Part shown: positions 7,996 through 16,337 of the stretch, in pieces | How positions within the stretch are numbered: position 1 is the first letter of the stretch | Layout of the letters: each line of letters opens with the position of its first letter | Assembly (NCBI RefSeq): GCF_902141845.1 | Contig: NZ_CABFPH010000044.1 | Coordinates: 1 to 42,563 of the forward strand | Source of the DNA: Methylobacterium symbioticum | Lineage (GTDB): Bacteria; Pseudomonadota; Alphaproteobacteria; Rhizobiales; Beijerinckiaceae | Length of the DNA stretch: 42,563 nt | Direction of reading: 5' to 3' | Notes under the pieces: generated by a model | Told to the model about the DNA's origin: nothing | Databases searched by the model: none | The model's input: the letters and a program-made list of their open reading frames with translations, nothing else | Made by a program: the position numbers and the translations under genes

Positions 7996-8178
7996 GACCT
8001 GCCTCGCTGCGATCCGCGGCTGCCCAGGGGCGCCGCCCGCCGACGGACTGAGGAGGTGGTCTAAGCGCTGCGGGGCGGAAAATCCAGGCCGTGCGCCGCG
8101 GCATGGGCGGGCGTGCGCGGCCCTTGACCGGGGCCGGGCCGCGGTGTCTGGCAGGGCAGAGCCCCCGAGGAGCCCCGC

Positions 8179-8754
8179 ATGTCCAGCCCCGACCGCGACC
8201 GCCTGCCGCCGATCCCCGAGGAGGCGCTCAGCCCCGAGCAGCGGAAGGCGGCTGCCGCCTTCGCCGAGACCCGCGGCACCCCAGTCTTCGGGCCGTTCTG
8301 GCCGTTGATCCGCAGCCCCGAGATGATGCTGCGGGCGAGCGACATGGGGATGTATCTGCGCTATGGCAGCGCGCTGCCGCTGGGCCTGAGCGAGTTCGCG
8401 ATCCTCGTCGTCGCGCGGCTCTGGAGCCAGCAGGTCGAGTGGCACATCCACCACCCCATCGCCCTGAAGGCAGGCGTCCTGCCTGAGACCGCCGCCGCCC
8501 TCGCGGAAGGCCGCCGGCCGGAGACGATGAGCGCGGACGAGGCGCTGGTCTACGCCTTCTCGACGGAATTGCAGGTGAACCGCGCGGTCTCGGACGCCAC
8601 CTACGCGGCCCTGGTCGCCCGCTTCGGCGAGCGCGGCGCGATCGATCTCGCGGGGATCAACGGCTACTACGCGCTGCTCGCCATGACCATGAACGTCGCC
8701 CGCACCGCGCTGCCGGAGGGCACCGAGCCGCCGCTGAAGCCGCTGACGCCCTGA
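8179..8754 (+). CDS. Carboxymuconolactone-decarboxylase-like protein lacking the redox cysteines
   Basis: The product is 191 residues. The core LGLSEFAILVVARLWSQQVE WHIHHPIALKAGV has the CMD/AhpD fold signature, in which an E-x-x-x-x-H helix is followed by A-x-x-A-G. Redox-active AhpD relatives carry a C-x-x-C there; here no cysteine is present, so a peroxidase role is unlikely and a lyase or hydrolase-like role is more plausible. Substrate unknown. The reading MSSPDRDRLPPIPEEALSPE is typical of single-domain CMD proteins in proteobacterial catabolic loci. It is divergent from the SDR gene and convergent with a MarR regulator that ends seven bases away. Confidence 0.8.
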   Translation: MSSPDRDRLPPIPEEALSPEQRKAAAAFAETRGTPVFGPFWPLIRSPEMMLRASDMGMYLRYGSALPLGLSEFAILVVARLWSQQVEWHIHHPIALKAGVLPETAAALAEGRRPETMSADEALVYAFSTELQVNRAVSDATYAALVARFGERGAIDLAGINGYYALLAMTMNVARTALPEGTEPPLKPLTP

Positions 8755-8761
8755 CCCTCCG

Positions 8762-9223
8762 TCAGCGCGCCGCGCCGTCGGCCCGGGCGAGCTCGCGCCA
8801 TTCGAGCACCAGCCGCTCGAAGGCGGCGAGATCCTGCGGCGCGATCCGGCCGAGAGTGCGCCCGACATAGGCGGCCTGCGCGGCGAGCCCCCGGACGGCG
8901 AGGTCGCGCCCCGCCTCCGTCAGGTGCAGCGCGTGCGAGCGCCGGTCCCCGGGGATGGCGTGGCGCTCGACGAGCCCGGCCTCGACCAGCCGGTCGATCA
9001 GCCCCGACACGTTGCCCTTGGTGACGTAGAGCCGCTCGGCCAGTTCCTGCTGGGTCAGGCCCTCGCGCTCGGTCAGCGTCGAGAGCACGTCGAATTGCGG
9101 GATCGACAGGCCGAGTGCGCGCAGCTCCGTGCCGATCGCCGCCGTGACCCGGCGGCTCAGGCGGATGAAGCGGAACCAGACCCGGAGCGGGTCGGCAGGT
9201 GGACTGGGCTCGGGACGCGACAT
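8762..9223 (-). CDS. MarR-family transcriptional regulator
   Basis: The product is 153 residues, the normal MarR length. The winged helix-turn-helix region is visible: LSIPQFDVLSTLTEREGLTQ, QELAERLYVTKGNVSGLIDR, LVEAGLVERHAIPGDRRSHA. The D-R-R wing motif is intact. MarR dimers bind palindromes and are released by small aromatic or phenolic ligands or by oxidation; there are no cysteines in the recognisable body, so oxidation sensing is unlikely. The ATG at 9221-9223 (MSRPEPSPPADPLRVWFRFI) is preferred to an ATG 13 codons upstream. The target is unknown; the neighbouring CMD/SDR pair is a candidate. Confidence 0.9.
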   Translation of the reverse strand: MSRPEPSPPADPLRVWFRFIRLSRRVTAAIGTELRALGLSIPQFDVLSTLTEREGLTQQELAERLYVTKGNVSGLIDRLVEAGLVERHAIPGDRRSHALHLTEAGRDLAVRGLAAQAAYVGRTLGRIAPQDLAAFERLVLEWRELARADGAAR

Positions 9224-9363
9224 GGCATTCCAGGCTATACCAGAGGGGCCACGCCGCTTCATCCGGGCCGGGGGCGCCGTCCCCTGCCGGGTGCAACCGT
9301 TCCGCTTCCTGCCGCGTCGTGGGGATTGTAAGATCCCGCCCCGGAAACCCCGTCCGAGTGTCC

Positions 9364-10143
9364 ATGCGCCGCCTTCAGTTCGAGGAGCCCGTCACCCGCG
9401 CCGGCCCGCTGGCGCGCCGGCTCGCCCTTCTCTCCCTCCTCGTCACCGTCCTGGCCCTGGTGCTGGTGCGTGATCCGCGGGCCGAGACCGGCCCGGCGCT
9501 GGCCACGCTCGCCGCCGGGCTCGGCGTCGCGGCCCTGGCGATCCTCGCCGCCGCCTTCGCCTTCGTGCGGGTCTGGCGGGAGGGCGCGCGGGGGCTCGGC
9601 GCCGCGCTCGCCGGTCTGTTCCTGGCCACCGTGATCCTGGCCTATCCCGCCTACGCGGCGATCCGTGGCCTGCGCCTGCCGGCGCTCGTCGACATCACCA
9701 CGGATATCGACAACCCGCCGGCCTTCTCGCGCTCGCGGGCCGCCTTCGCCGCGCGGGACGGACGCTACCCGGCCGATCCCGGCCCCGCCGCCCGCGAGCG
9801 CCAGCGCGCGGCCTATCCGCAGATCGCGCCGCTCACCCTCGACCTCGACGCCGACGAGGCCTTCGAACTCGCCCGCAAGGCGGCGGTCAACCGGAAATGG
9901 CAGATCGTCGAGGCGATCCGGCCGGGCGGGCGGCTCGGCAACGGCCGGATCGAGGCGGTCTCGCGCGGCCTCGTGCTCAACCTGCCCGACGACGTGACCG
10001 TGCGCGTGCATCCCCGCGCGGACGGCGCCCGCATCGACGTGCGCTCGGCCTCGCGGCTGGGCGACCGCGACTTCGGCGCCAATGCCGACCGGATCCGGGC
10101 CTATCTCGACGAGGTGGCCAACCTCGCGCTCGCCGTGAAGTAG
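9364..10143 (+). CDS. DUF1499-family membrane protein
   Basis: The product is 259 residues from the ATG at 9364. Three hydrophobic helices fill the first 100 residues (LALLSLLVTVLALVLV, LGVAALAILAAAFAFV, GLFLATVILAYPAYAA). These are followed by a soluble DUF1499 domain with the family wording DITTDIDNPPAF, YPQIAPL, WQIVEA, VRVHPRADGARIDVRSASRL and GDRDFGANADRIRAYLDEV. The function of the family is unknown. The frame is open upstream to 9199, but that part overlaps the MarR gene and is not protein-like. A strong bidirectional hairpin follows, before the convergent MFS gene. Confidence 0.88.
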   Translation: MRRLQFEEPVTRAGPLARRLALLSLLVTVLALVLVRDPRAETGPALATLAAGLGVAALAILAAAFAFVRVWREGARGLGAALAGLFLATVILAYPAYAAIRGLRLPALVDITTDIDNPPAFSRSRAAFAARDGRYPADPGPAARERQRAAYPQIAPLTLDLDADEAFELARKAAVNRKWQIVEAIRPGGRLGNGRIEAVSRGLVLNLPDDVTVRVHPRADGARIDVRSASRLGDRDFGANADRIRAYLDEVANLALAVK

Positions 10144-10151
10144 GAGAAGAG

Positions 10152-10197
10152 CCGGGGGCGCTGCCCCGGCGCCCCGCCAAAGGGGCGCCCCCTTTGG
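10152..10197. terminator. Double hairpin between convergent genes (repeat copy 2)
   Basis: CCGGGG (10152-10157) pairs with CCCCGG (10164-10169). CCAAAGGGG (10177-10185) then pairs with CCCCTTTGG (10189-10197) around a three-base loop. The pair sits exactly between the DUF1499 stop (plus strand) and the MFS stop (minus strand), so it probably terminates both transcripts. The second hairpin is a variant of the CCAAAGGG module at 5582 and 31843. Confidence 0.7.
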
Positions 10198-10209
10198 GAT
10201 CCCGGACCA

Positions 10210-11691
10210 TCAAGCCGCGGCGAGCGGCTTGGAAACGTCTTCGAGCGACTTGCCCTCGGCCGCGGTGCCCCAGATCCAGCCGACCACAGAGGCGATCAGC
10301 ATGAGCGCGGCACCCAGCAGGTAGCCCGCGAAGACCGCGCCGCGCGAGCCGGTCTCGACCAGCGTCCCGAACAGGAGCGGGCCCGAGACGCCGCCGATCC
10401 CGGTGCCGAGCGCGTAGAAGGCCGCGATCGCGAGCGCCCGGATCTCCAGCGGGAAGGTCTCGGCCACCGTCAGATAGGCCGAGCTCGCCGCCGCAGAGGC
10501 GAAGAAGAACACCACCATCCAGGCCGCGGTCTGACCCGTGGCGCCGAGCGCCTCGATCTTGAACAGGTAGCCGGCGATCGCGAGCAGCACCGCCGAGATG
10601 CCGTAGGTGAAGGCGATCATCGGCCGGCGCCCGACCGTATCGAAGAAGCGCCCGAGCACCACGGGGCCGAGGAAGGAGCCGAGCGCGAAGGGGAGCAGGT
10701 ACCAGCCGACATGGCCGCCCGGCACGCCGTAGAAGCGCTCCAGCACCAGGGCATAGGTGAAGAACAGAGCGTTGTAGAAGAAGGCCTGGCCGATCATCAG
10801 GCACAGCCCCACCAGCGTCTGCTTGCGGCTCGTCACGAACATCGCCTGCGCCACCTCCGAGAGCGGCGTGTGGTGGCGGACCTTGAGCCGGTTGTGCTTC
10901 GAGCCGTCCGGCGGGGGCAGGGTGACGCCGTGGTCGGTGAAGCGCTTCTCGATGCCTGCCACCACCCGGTCCGCCTCGGCCGCGTAGCCGTGGGTGACGA
11001 GCCAGCGCGGGCTCTCGGGGATCCAGCGGCGCAGGAGCAGGATCGCGAGCCCAATGCCGCCGCCGACGAAGAAGGCCACGCGCCAGCCCCAGGCCGGGTC
11101 GATCACCTCCGGCCGCAGCAGCACGATCGATAGGAAGGAGCCGAGCGCCGCCCCGATCCAGAACGAGCCGTTGATGACGAGGTTCGTCCAACCCCGCGCG
11201 CTCGCCGGCACCAGCTCCTGGATGGTGGAGTTGATCGCCGTGTACTCGCCGCCGATCCCGGCACCTGTGAGGAAGCGGAAGAGGCAGAAGGTGTAGATGT
11301 TCCACGACAGGCCCGTCGCCGCGGTGGCACAGAGGTAGAGGGCCAGCGTGATGAAGAACAGCTTCTTGCGACCGATCCGGTCGGTGAGCCAGCCGAAGCC
11401 GACCGCGCCCGTCACTGCGCCGACGAGGTAGGAGCTCGCGGCCAGTCCCACGTCGAATTCGGTGAACGACATCGGCGGCTGGCGCAGCGCGCCGACCAGC
11501 GAGCCCGCCAGCGTCACCTCCAGCCCGTCGAGCACCCAGGTGATGCCGAGGGCGACGATGACGAGGACGTGGAATCGGCCCCAGGGCAGCCGGTCGAGCC
11601 GGGCCGAGATGTCGGTGTCGATCACCGCGCCGACCGGGGCCCGCTCCGGGATGGCGCCGGCCTCGCGTCCGGTCTCGACCTTGCTCGCCAT
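10210..11691 (-). CDS. MFS transporter (metabolite:H+ symporter type)
   Basis: The product is 493 residues from the ATG at 11689-11691. Twelve hydrophobic segments can be traced from VLVIVALGITWVLDGLEVTL to VFAGYLLGAALMLIASVVGW. MFS signatures include GWLTDRIGRKKLF after helix 2 and RFLTGAGIGGEYTAINSTIQ after helix 4, together with E-x-x-P-R-W in the loop after helix 6 (PESPRW). The DGLEVTLAG segment in helix 1 resembles the sugar-porter-like group that includes niacin and aromatic-acid carriers; the substrate is unknown. An intervening cytoplasmic loop carries LPPPDGSKHNRLKVRHHTPL. Divergent from a small exported protein. The frame upstream of 11691 is not coding-like. Confidence 0.88.
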   Translation of the reverse strand: MASKVETGREAGAIPERAPVGAVIDTDISARLDRLPWGRFHVLVIVALGITWVLDGLEVTLAGSLVGALRQPPMSFTEFDVGLAASSYLVGAVTGAVGFGWLTDRIGRKKLFFITLALYLCATAATGLSWNIYTFCLFRFLTGAGIGGEYTAINSTIQELVPASARGWTNLVINGSFWIGAALGSFLSIVLLRPEVIDPAWGWRVAFFVGGGIGLAILLLRRWIPESPRWLVTHGYAAEADRVVAGIEKRFTDHGVTLPPPDGSKHNRLKVRHHTPLSEVAQAMFVTSRKQTLVGLCLMIGQAFFYNALFFTYALVLERFYGVPGGHVGWYLLPFALGSFLGPVVLGRFFDTVGRRPMIAFTYGISAVLLAIAGYLFKIEALGATGQTAAWMVVFFFASAAASSAYLTVAETFPLEIRALAIAAFYALGTGIGGVSGPLLFGTLVETGSRGAVFAGYLLGAALMLIASVVGWIWGTAAEGKSLEDVSKPLAAA

Positions 11692-11829
11692 GGGCGTGTT
11701 TACCTTGTCTCGGAAGAGATGTTCACGACCGCGCCGCGGGTGTTGGGAAGTCGCCCGCGCGACGCCCCGTTGAGAACGGCCTTCAACGAACCCGGTGCGA
11801 GCTAGGGCGTTCCTTCGGACTGCCCGCTC

Positions 11830-12114
11830 ATGACACCCGATCTTCCCGGCCGCCCCGCCCGGATTCTCCTGCTCGCCCTCCTCGCTGGCCTCGTTCCCGC
11901 CCATGCGGCCGAGAGCGGCCCCGGTGTGGACCGGCCCCGCATCGAGCTTGGAGCGGAGGTCTGGCGCCTGCGCCCGGCCGAATCCGGATTTCCGGCGAGC
12001 GCCGTCCCGCCGCAGCGCGACGCCCGCGGGCGAACCGTCACCGAGATCCCGGACTCGCGCCGCAACGTGCGCATGGTCTACCCGGCGCTGACCGAGGCTC
12101 GGTGGTCGCCGTGA
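11830..12114 (+). CDS. Small exported protein of unknown function
   Basis: The product is 94 residues. The N-terminus MTPDLPGRPARILLLALLAG LVPAHAAES is a signal peptide with likely cleavage after AHA. The mature part is short, basic and strand-poor (IELGAEVWRLRPAESGFPAS, SRRNVRMVYPALTEARW). I do not recognise a family. No strong ribosome site precedes the ATG, so the start is moderately supported. It lies between the divergent MFS gene and another small exported protein on the same strand. Confidence 0.55.
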   Translation: MTPDLPGRPARILLLALLAGLVPAHAAESGPGVDRPRIELGAEVWRLRPAESGFPASAVPPQRDARGRTVTEIPDSRRNVRMVYPALTEARWSP

Positions 12115-12210
12115 CCGCATCCGGCCGGACGCGGCTCGGGAGCGCCGGACTACCGCCACTTTGAGGGGGCAGGAAAGTCGCCGATCCACGCCCGATGGGG
12201 GAGCCGACGC

Positions 12211-12453
12211 ATGCCGGTCCGACAGCTTCTCGCCGTCCTGCTTCTGCTGCAGGCCGGCGCCTGCACGCGTCTCCTGCACCCGGTCGCGCAGACCGGCACG
12301 GTGCCCCAGGGCATCGGGCCCGATCCCGTCGAGGCACGCCCCGTCGCGCCGACCCGGCGCGGGCGCGCGGCCGATGCGGTCGACCCCGAGGACGCCCTGC
12401 GCCGGTCGGCTGCCGACCGCGAGCGCTGGGCGAAGGAACGGCCCGCCGAATGA
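12211..12453 (+). CDS. Small putative lipoprotein of unknown function
   Basis: The product is 80 residues. The leader MPVRQLLAVLLLLQAGAC ends at a cysteine in a partial lipobox (A-G-A-C), so it may be a lipoprotein; otherwise it is a simple exported peptide. The mature part is charged and probably disordered (VEARPVAPTRRGRAADAVDP), ending DRERWAKERPAE. A GGGGAG ribosome site sits about seven bases before the ATG, which favours real translation. A longer overlapping frame (12195-12920) covers the same bases but is Arg/Pro-rich in this part. Confidence 0.55.
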   Translation: MPVRQLLAVLLLLQAGACTRLLHPVAQTGTVPQGIGPDPVEARPVAPTRRGRAADAVDPEDALRRSAADRERWAKERPAE

Positions 12454-12599
12454 GCGGCGCTCCGGACCGCGCAAGTCGCTATCTTTCGCACCGGCGCATG
12501 CCTATTGATCCGCGCCGGCACCGCGAGGAACGGACCAGCGCGGCCAGATCGGGGCATGCCGAGCCTCACCCGAGCACGAGCAGGGATGACGCTTCATCG

Positions 12600-12920
12600 A
12601 TGCTGACCCACACGCTCGACGATTTCGCAGTCTCCGAAGATCCGGCCGATCTCGCGATCATCTGCAACATCGCCTACAAGACGATGCTTGCGCTCTACGG
12701 CGATCTCTTGGTTCTTCACGGCCGCCACGACCTGGCGGCTGCCGAGCGGGCGAATCAGGCGATGATCGAGAAGGCGCGCCTCCATGTCCGCGAGATCCTG
12801 GCGCGCCTGCCGGACAGTCTCGTCCTGTCGGATGCGGGCGACCTCCTGAACGCGCATCTGCGCAGCATGCTGCTCGAAGCGGAGCGCGAGATGCGTGCCC
12901 GCGTGACGCAGGAGATCTGA
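12600..12920 (+). CDS. Small helical protein of unknown function
   Basis: The product is 106 residues from the ATG at 12600 (MLTHTLDDFAVSEDPADLAI). It is almost entirely helical, with NIAYKTMLALYGDLLVLHGR, HDLAAAERANQAMIEKARLH, VREILARLPDSLVLSDAGDL and NAHLRSMLLEAEREMRARVT. I do not recognise the family. The composition is protein-like and distinct from the Arg-rich upstream extension in the same frame, so the short form is preferred. There is no membrane segment or signal peptide. Neighbours on the same strand are other small unknowns. Confidence 0.6.
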   Translation: MLTHTLDDFAVSEDPADLAIICNIAYKTMLALYGDLLVLHGRHDLAAAERANQAMIEKARLHVREILARLPDSLVLSDAGDLLNAHLRSMLLEAEREMRARVTQEI

Positions 12921-13115
12921 GGGTCCCTCCGCGGCGTCGGGCACCGGTCTCAAAGGCAAAGCGGGCAGAATCGTCGCCGACGCGCGGCGGCGCGGGAGAG
13001 CGGCGCGCAAGTCCGTCCCCGGCGCGGCTGCCATGCTCGTTCGAGGCTTGCCCGAATCCACCGGATCCGTATCCCAAGCTCGGCCGTCCACACGGCCGCA
13101 GCCTGAGGAGACTGG

Positions 13116-13310
13116 ATGATTCTCGACGCGCAGCACGATCGCTCTGCCTCGCAGCTTGCCACCGTCCCTGACGAGACTCACGCCACACCACACGCGATCC
13201 GGCCCGTCACGGCCGGCCCACAGGACCCGACACCGCCGGTGGATGCCGAGGCGGCCCCGCAGCAGAGCCCCTCGACCAACGCCTTCGAAGCCTTTGGCTC
13301 CTTCTCATAG
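13116..13310 (+). CDS. Small hypothetical protein
   Basis: The product is 64 residues (MILDAQHDRSASQLATVPDE ... NAFEAFGSFS). It is low in hydrophobic residues and rich in Pro, Ala, Thr and Gln, so probably disordered. The main support is a strong GAGGAG ribosome site about six bases before the ATG. No family is recognised. It could be an untranslated stretch. Confidence 0.35.
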   Translation: MILDAQHDRSASQLATVPDETHATPHAIRPVTAGPQDPTPPVDAEAAPQQSPSTNAFEAFGSFS

Positions 13311-13679
13311 GCGGGCGGGCGGGGGCCGCCGAAGCGGATCCCAGTTCAGCGGGCCCCGTCGACACGAGAGGGCCGCCACCGTGATCCGGCGATCATGGCG
13401 GCCGACCTCCGGAGACTCTGCGCGCCGGGGCGATCTCCGCCCCGGCCCACCCGGTCGGGCCCGGCGCTGCGCCGGGCGCGCTCTCCGACTGGGACCCGGA
13501 CACCGGCCGACCGGGGGAGAGCCGGGCTTCAGTCCCAATACCGGCCCGGAACAGCATGCCCGGCCCATTCTCACCCGCATTCGGGGCGGCATCGGTTTTG
13601 CTGCCGGGCATTGCGGCCGTACAAGGCGGCTGGATATTGACCTGCCGTGAACCGGCACGGTGGGACGGGAGCGGTGGCA
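13311..13679 (+). other. Gene-free leader upstream of the GDP-mannose gene, with hairpins
   Basis: No convincing protein is seen in these 369 bases; the open frames present are Arg/Pro-rich. There is a strong hairpin at 13460-13476 (CCCGGCGC pairing with GCGCCGGG) and another GGGGCG/CGCCCC hairpin near 13428-13444. A purine-rich GGGAG ribosome site precedes the ATG at 13680. I could not pick a confident promoter. Confidence 0.5.
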
Positions 13680-15125
13680 ATGGGGTCTGAGATGGCGAGT
13701 TCCGGTGCTGCTCCGGAGATCCGTCCGGTGATCCTGTGCGGCGGCTCCGGCACACGGCTGTGGCCGGCCTCGCGCGAGAGCATGCCCAAGCAGTTCGCGC
13801 GCTTGGTCGATCCGGTCCAATCCACCTTCCAGGCGACGGCCCTGCGGGTGGCCGATCAGGCCCTGTTCGCCAAGCCGACGGTGATCGCTGCGGCCGAATC
13901 GCGCTTCATCGCCGCCGAGCAGCTCGCCCAGGTCGGGCTCTCCGCCGACATCCTGCTGGAGCCGCAGGGCCGCGACTCCGCCGCGGCCGTGGCCGTGGCC
14001 GCCCTGCACGCGGCGTCGGCCGACCCGCAGGCCATCGTGCTGATCATGGCCGCCGACCACGTCATCGGCGACGCGGACGCCTTCCGCGCCGCGGTGGCGG
14101 CGGCAGCCGAGGGCGCGCGCGCCGGCCAGATCATGACGCTCGGCATCGAGCCGACGCGGCCCGCCACCGATTACGGCTATATCCGCCGCGGCAGCGCCCT
14201 CCCGGCAGCCGCGGGTTACGCGGTCGAGCGCTTCGTGGAGAAGCCGACCCAAGCGGGCGCCGAGCGCCTCATCGCCGACGGCGCGCTCTGGAATTCCGGC
14301 TACTTCCTGTTCCGCGCCGACGTGATGCTGGCCGAGCTCGCAGCCTTCGCCCCGGACACCCTCGCCGGCGCCAGGGCCGCACTGGAGGCGGCCGCGCGCG
14401 ACCTCGACTTCATCCGCCTCGACGCGGCGGCCTTCGCCACCTGCCCCAAGATCTCGATCGACTACGCGGTCATGGAGCGCACCGGCCGGGCGGGCGTGGT
14501 GCCGGTCTCCTTCCCCTGGTCGGACGTGGGCACCTGGGACGCGGTCTGGCAGGTTCTCGACCACGACGCGGCCGGCAACGCGCTACGCGGCCGGGTCGAG
14601 CTGATCGACACGAAGAACAGCCTCGTGCACAGCGCCGGGGACGGCCTGACCACGGTGGTTGGCCTCGAGGACGTGGTGGTGGTGACCACGCCCGACGCCG
14701 TGCTGGTGGCCTCGAAGGCACGCTCGGGCGCGGTCAAGGAACTGGTCGGCCAACTCCGGGCCAAGGCGCATCCCGAGGCGGACGCGCATCTGCGCATGTA
14801 CCGGCCCTGGGGCTGGTACCAGCGCATCGACATCGGCGAGCGCTTCCAGGTGAAGCGGATCCAGGTCGTGCCGGGCGGGCGCCTCTCCCTGCAGAAGCAC
14901 TATCACCGGGCGGAGCACTGGGTGGTGGTGAAGGGCACGGCCGAGGTGACGGTGGACGAGCGGGTAGCCCTGGTCCACGAGAACGAGGCGATCTACCTGC
15001 CGATCGGCTCGATGCACCGGCTCTCGAACCCCGGCAAGATCCCGCTGGAGCTGATCGAGGTCCAAGTCGGCTCCTATACCGGCGAGGACGACATCATCCG
15101 CGTCGAGGACATCTACGGGCGCTGA
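13680..15125 (+). CDS. Mannose-1-phosphate guanylyltransferase / mannose-6-phosphate isomerase
   Basis: The product is 481 residues, the usual size of the fused type II enzyme (ManC/AlgA/XanB group). The nucleotidyltransferase half opens with VILCGGSGTRLWPASRESMP KQF, followed by RDSAAAVAVAALHA, TDYGYIRRG, VERFVEKPT and WSDVGTWDAVW. The C-terminal cupin isomerase half shows RPWGWYQRIDIGERFQVKRI, PGGRLSLQKHYHRAEHW with its His cluster, and YLPIGSMHRLSN. The enzyme makes GDP-mannose for exopolysaccharide or lipopolysaccharide. I chose the ATG at 13680 because a GGGAG site precedes it; a GTG at 13647 and an ATG at 13692 are alternatives. No other polysaccharide gene is adjacent, so it stands alone here. 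Confidence 0.93.
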   Translation: MGSEMASSGAAPEIRPVILCGGSGTRLWPASRESMPKQFARLVDPVQSTFQATALRVADQALFAKPTVIAAAESRFIAAEQLAQVGLSADILLEPQGRDSAAAVAVAALHAASADPQAIVLIMAADHVIGDADAFRAAVAAAAEGARAGQIMTLGIEPTRPATDYGYIRRGSALPAAAGYAVERFVEKPTQAGAERLIADGALWNSGYFLFRADVMLAELAAFAPDTLAGARAALEAAARDLDFIRLDAAAFATCPKISIDYAVMERTGRAGVVPVSFPWSDVGTWDAVWQVLDHDAAGNALRGRVELIDTKNSLVHSAGDGLTTVVGLEDVVVVTTPDAVLVASKARSGAVKELVGQLRAKAHPEADAHLRMYRPWGWYQRIDIGERFQVKRIQVVPGGRLSLQKHYHRAEHWVVVKGTAEVTVDERVALVHENEAIYLPIGSMHRLSNPGKIPLELIEVQVGSYTGEDDIIRVEDIYGR

Positions 15126-15248
15126 GCCGCCGCAGGCCAAAGTGTGCCGATTCCGACCGATGGCCGGGATCGGAGCGCCCGGCGGACGATTGCCGCCGTT
15201 CAGTCGCACGGGCAGACGGCGGTGAGACGCATTCATCGCCGTCTGGTA

Positions 15249-16337
15249 TCAGCGCGCGCCGGCCTCGACGGGCGCCCCAACGGCGCTGCGCCAGTCGCCG
15301 AGCAGCCTCGCGCGCTTGGCTCGGTCCTGGATCGCGAGCAGTTCCGGGCTGATCTCGATCGGCCGCAGGATCGCCGAGGCCGGGGGCAAAGCGGGACCGT
15401 CCGCCTCCGGCACGGTGTTGCCGTCGAAGCCGAAGGCGAAGCTGGTCTCGCGGGCCCGCGCCTGGCCACGCGCGGAGAGCAGATAGGCCACGAAGGCGCG
15501 GGCGGCCTCGGTATGCGGCGCGCGCTTCGGCACGAAGATCGCCCGGCTCAGCACCAGCGTGTAGTCGCGCGGGATGACCACCCGGAGCGGGGCGCCCGCC
15601 CGGACCGCCGCCACCGCGTAGGAGCCGAGCAGGTTGTAGCCGATGGCGAGGCGGCCCGCGGACAGCGCGTCGAGGATGTCGGTGGTGCAGCAGCTCAGGG
15701 ATACGCGGGCGCGGCCGAGCGCCTCCATGACGCGCCCGAACACCGCGCCGGCACGGGCGTCGTAGGCCGAGAACAGGTAGCCGATCCCCGAACTCGTCAC
15801 GTCGTAGGTGCCGATCCGACCGGCATAGCGCTCGGGATCGGCGCGCAGGAGGTCGATCAGCTCGGCGCGGGTGCGGCGGACATCCTCCGGCCGGACGGCG
15901 TCGCGGTTGTAGACGATCACCGCCGGCTCGAAGGTGAAGCCGAACAGCTCGTCCCGCCAGCGGGTCCAGCGGGGCAGGCCGGTGCTGGCGAGGCCGAGCT
16001 TCTCGGCGCAGCCGTCGTTGACGAGCTTCACGAGCTGGTCGACGGAGGAGGACAGGACGAGGTCAACCCCGCCGGCCCCCTCGCAGGCGACGCGCATCCG
16101 GTCGAACAGCTCGGCGGTGACGTACTCGGTGTAGGTGATGCCGACATCCGGCCGGGTGGCCTGGAAGTCCTCGATCAGCGGGCGCATCGCCGCGACGTCG
16201 GTGGCCGCATGCAGGTTGAGGCTCACGGCCTCGGCGCCGGGCGCGGGAAAGCGGTGGGTCTCGATCGCCCGCGCCGCGCCCATGCCGAGGAGGAGCGCGA
16301 GGACGAGACCGGCGGCGAGGCGGAAGGCCCGGCTCAT
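15249..16337 (-). CDS. Orphan periplasmic ABC-type solute-binding protein, probable ligand sensor partner
   Basis: The product is 362 residues. The signal peptide MSRAFRLAAGLVLALLLGMG AARA is cleaved near residue 24. The mature protein resembles extracellular binding proteins of the Fe(III)/polyamine/phosphoglycerate cluster: AAMRPLIEDFQATRPDVGIT, LVLSSSVDQLVKLVNDG, WRDELFGFTFEPAVIVYNRD, TSSGIGYLF, AIGYNLLGSYA, FVPKRAPHTEAARAFVAYLL. No ABC permease or ATPase is adjacent. Instead its ATG overlaps the stop of a sensor kinase gene (ATGA). This matches the PgtC-like arrangement in which a binding protein presents the ligand to a kinase that controls a carrier. The ligand is unknown; the divergent 2HCT carrier suggests a hydroxy-carboxylate. 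Confidence 0.82.
   Translation of the reverse strand: MSRAFRLAAGLVLALLLGMGAARAIETHRFPAPGAEAVSLNLHAATDVAAMRPLIEDFQATRPDVGITYTEYVTAELFDRMRVACEGAGGVDLVLSSSVDQLVKLVNDGCAEKLGLASTGLPRWTRWRDELFGFTFEPAVIVYNRDAVRPEDVRRTRAELIDLLRADPERYAGRIGTYDVTSSGIGYLFSAYDARAGAVFGRVMEALGRARVSLSCCTTDILDALSAGRLAIGYNLLGSYAVAAVRAGAPLRVVIPRDYTLVLSRAIFVPKRAPHTEAARAFVAYLLSARGQARARETSFAFGFDGNTVPEADGPALPPASAILRPIEISPELLAIQDRAKRARLLGDWRSAVGAPVEAGAR

Noticed and set aside
13305..14564. Minus-strand open frame opposite the mannose-1-phosphate guanylyltransferase gene
   Set aside because: No recognisable motif and Gly/Arg/His-rich composition. The plus-strand protein has both complete enzyme domains.
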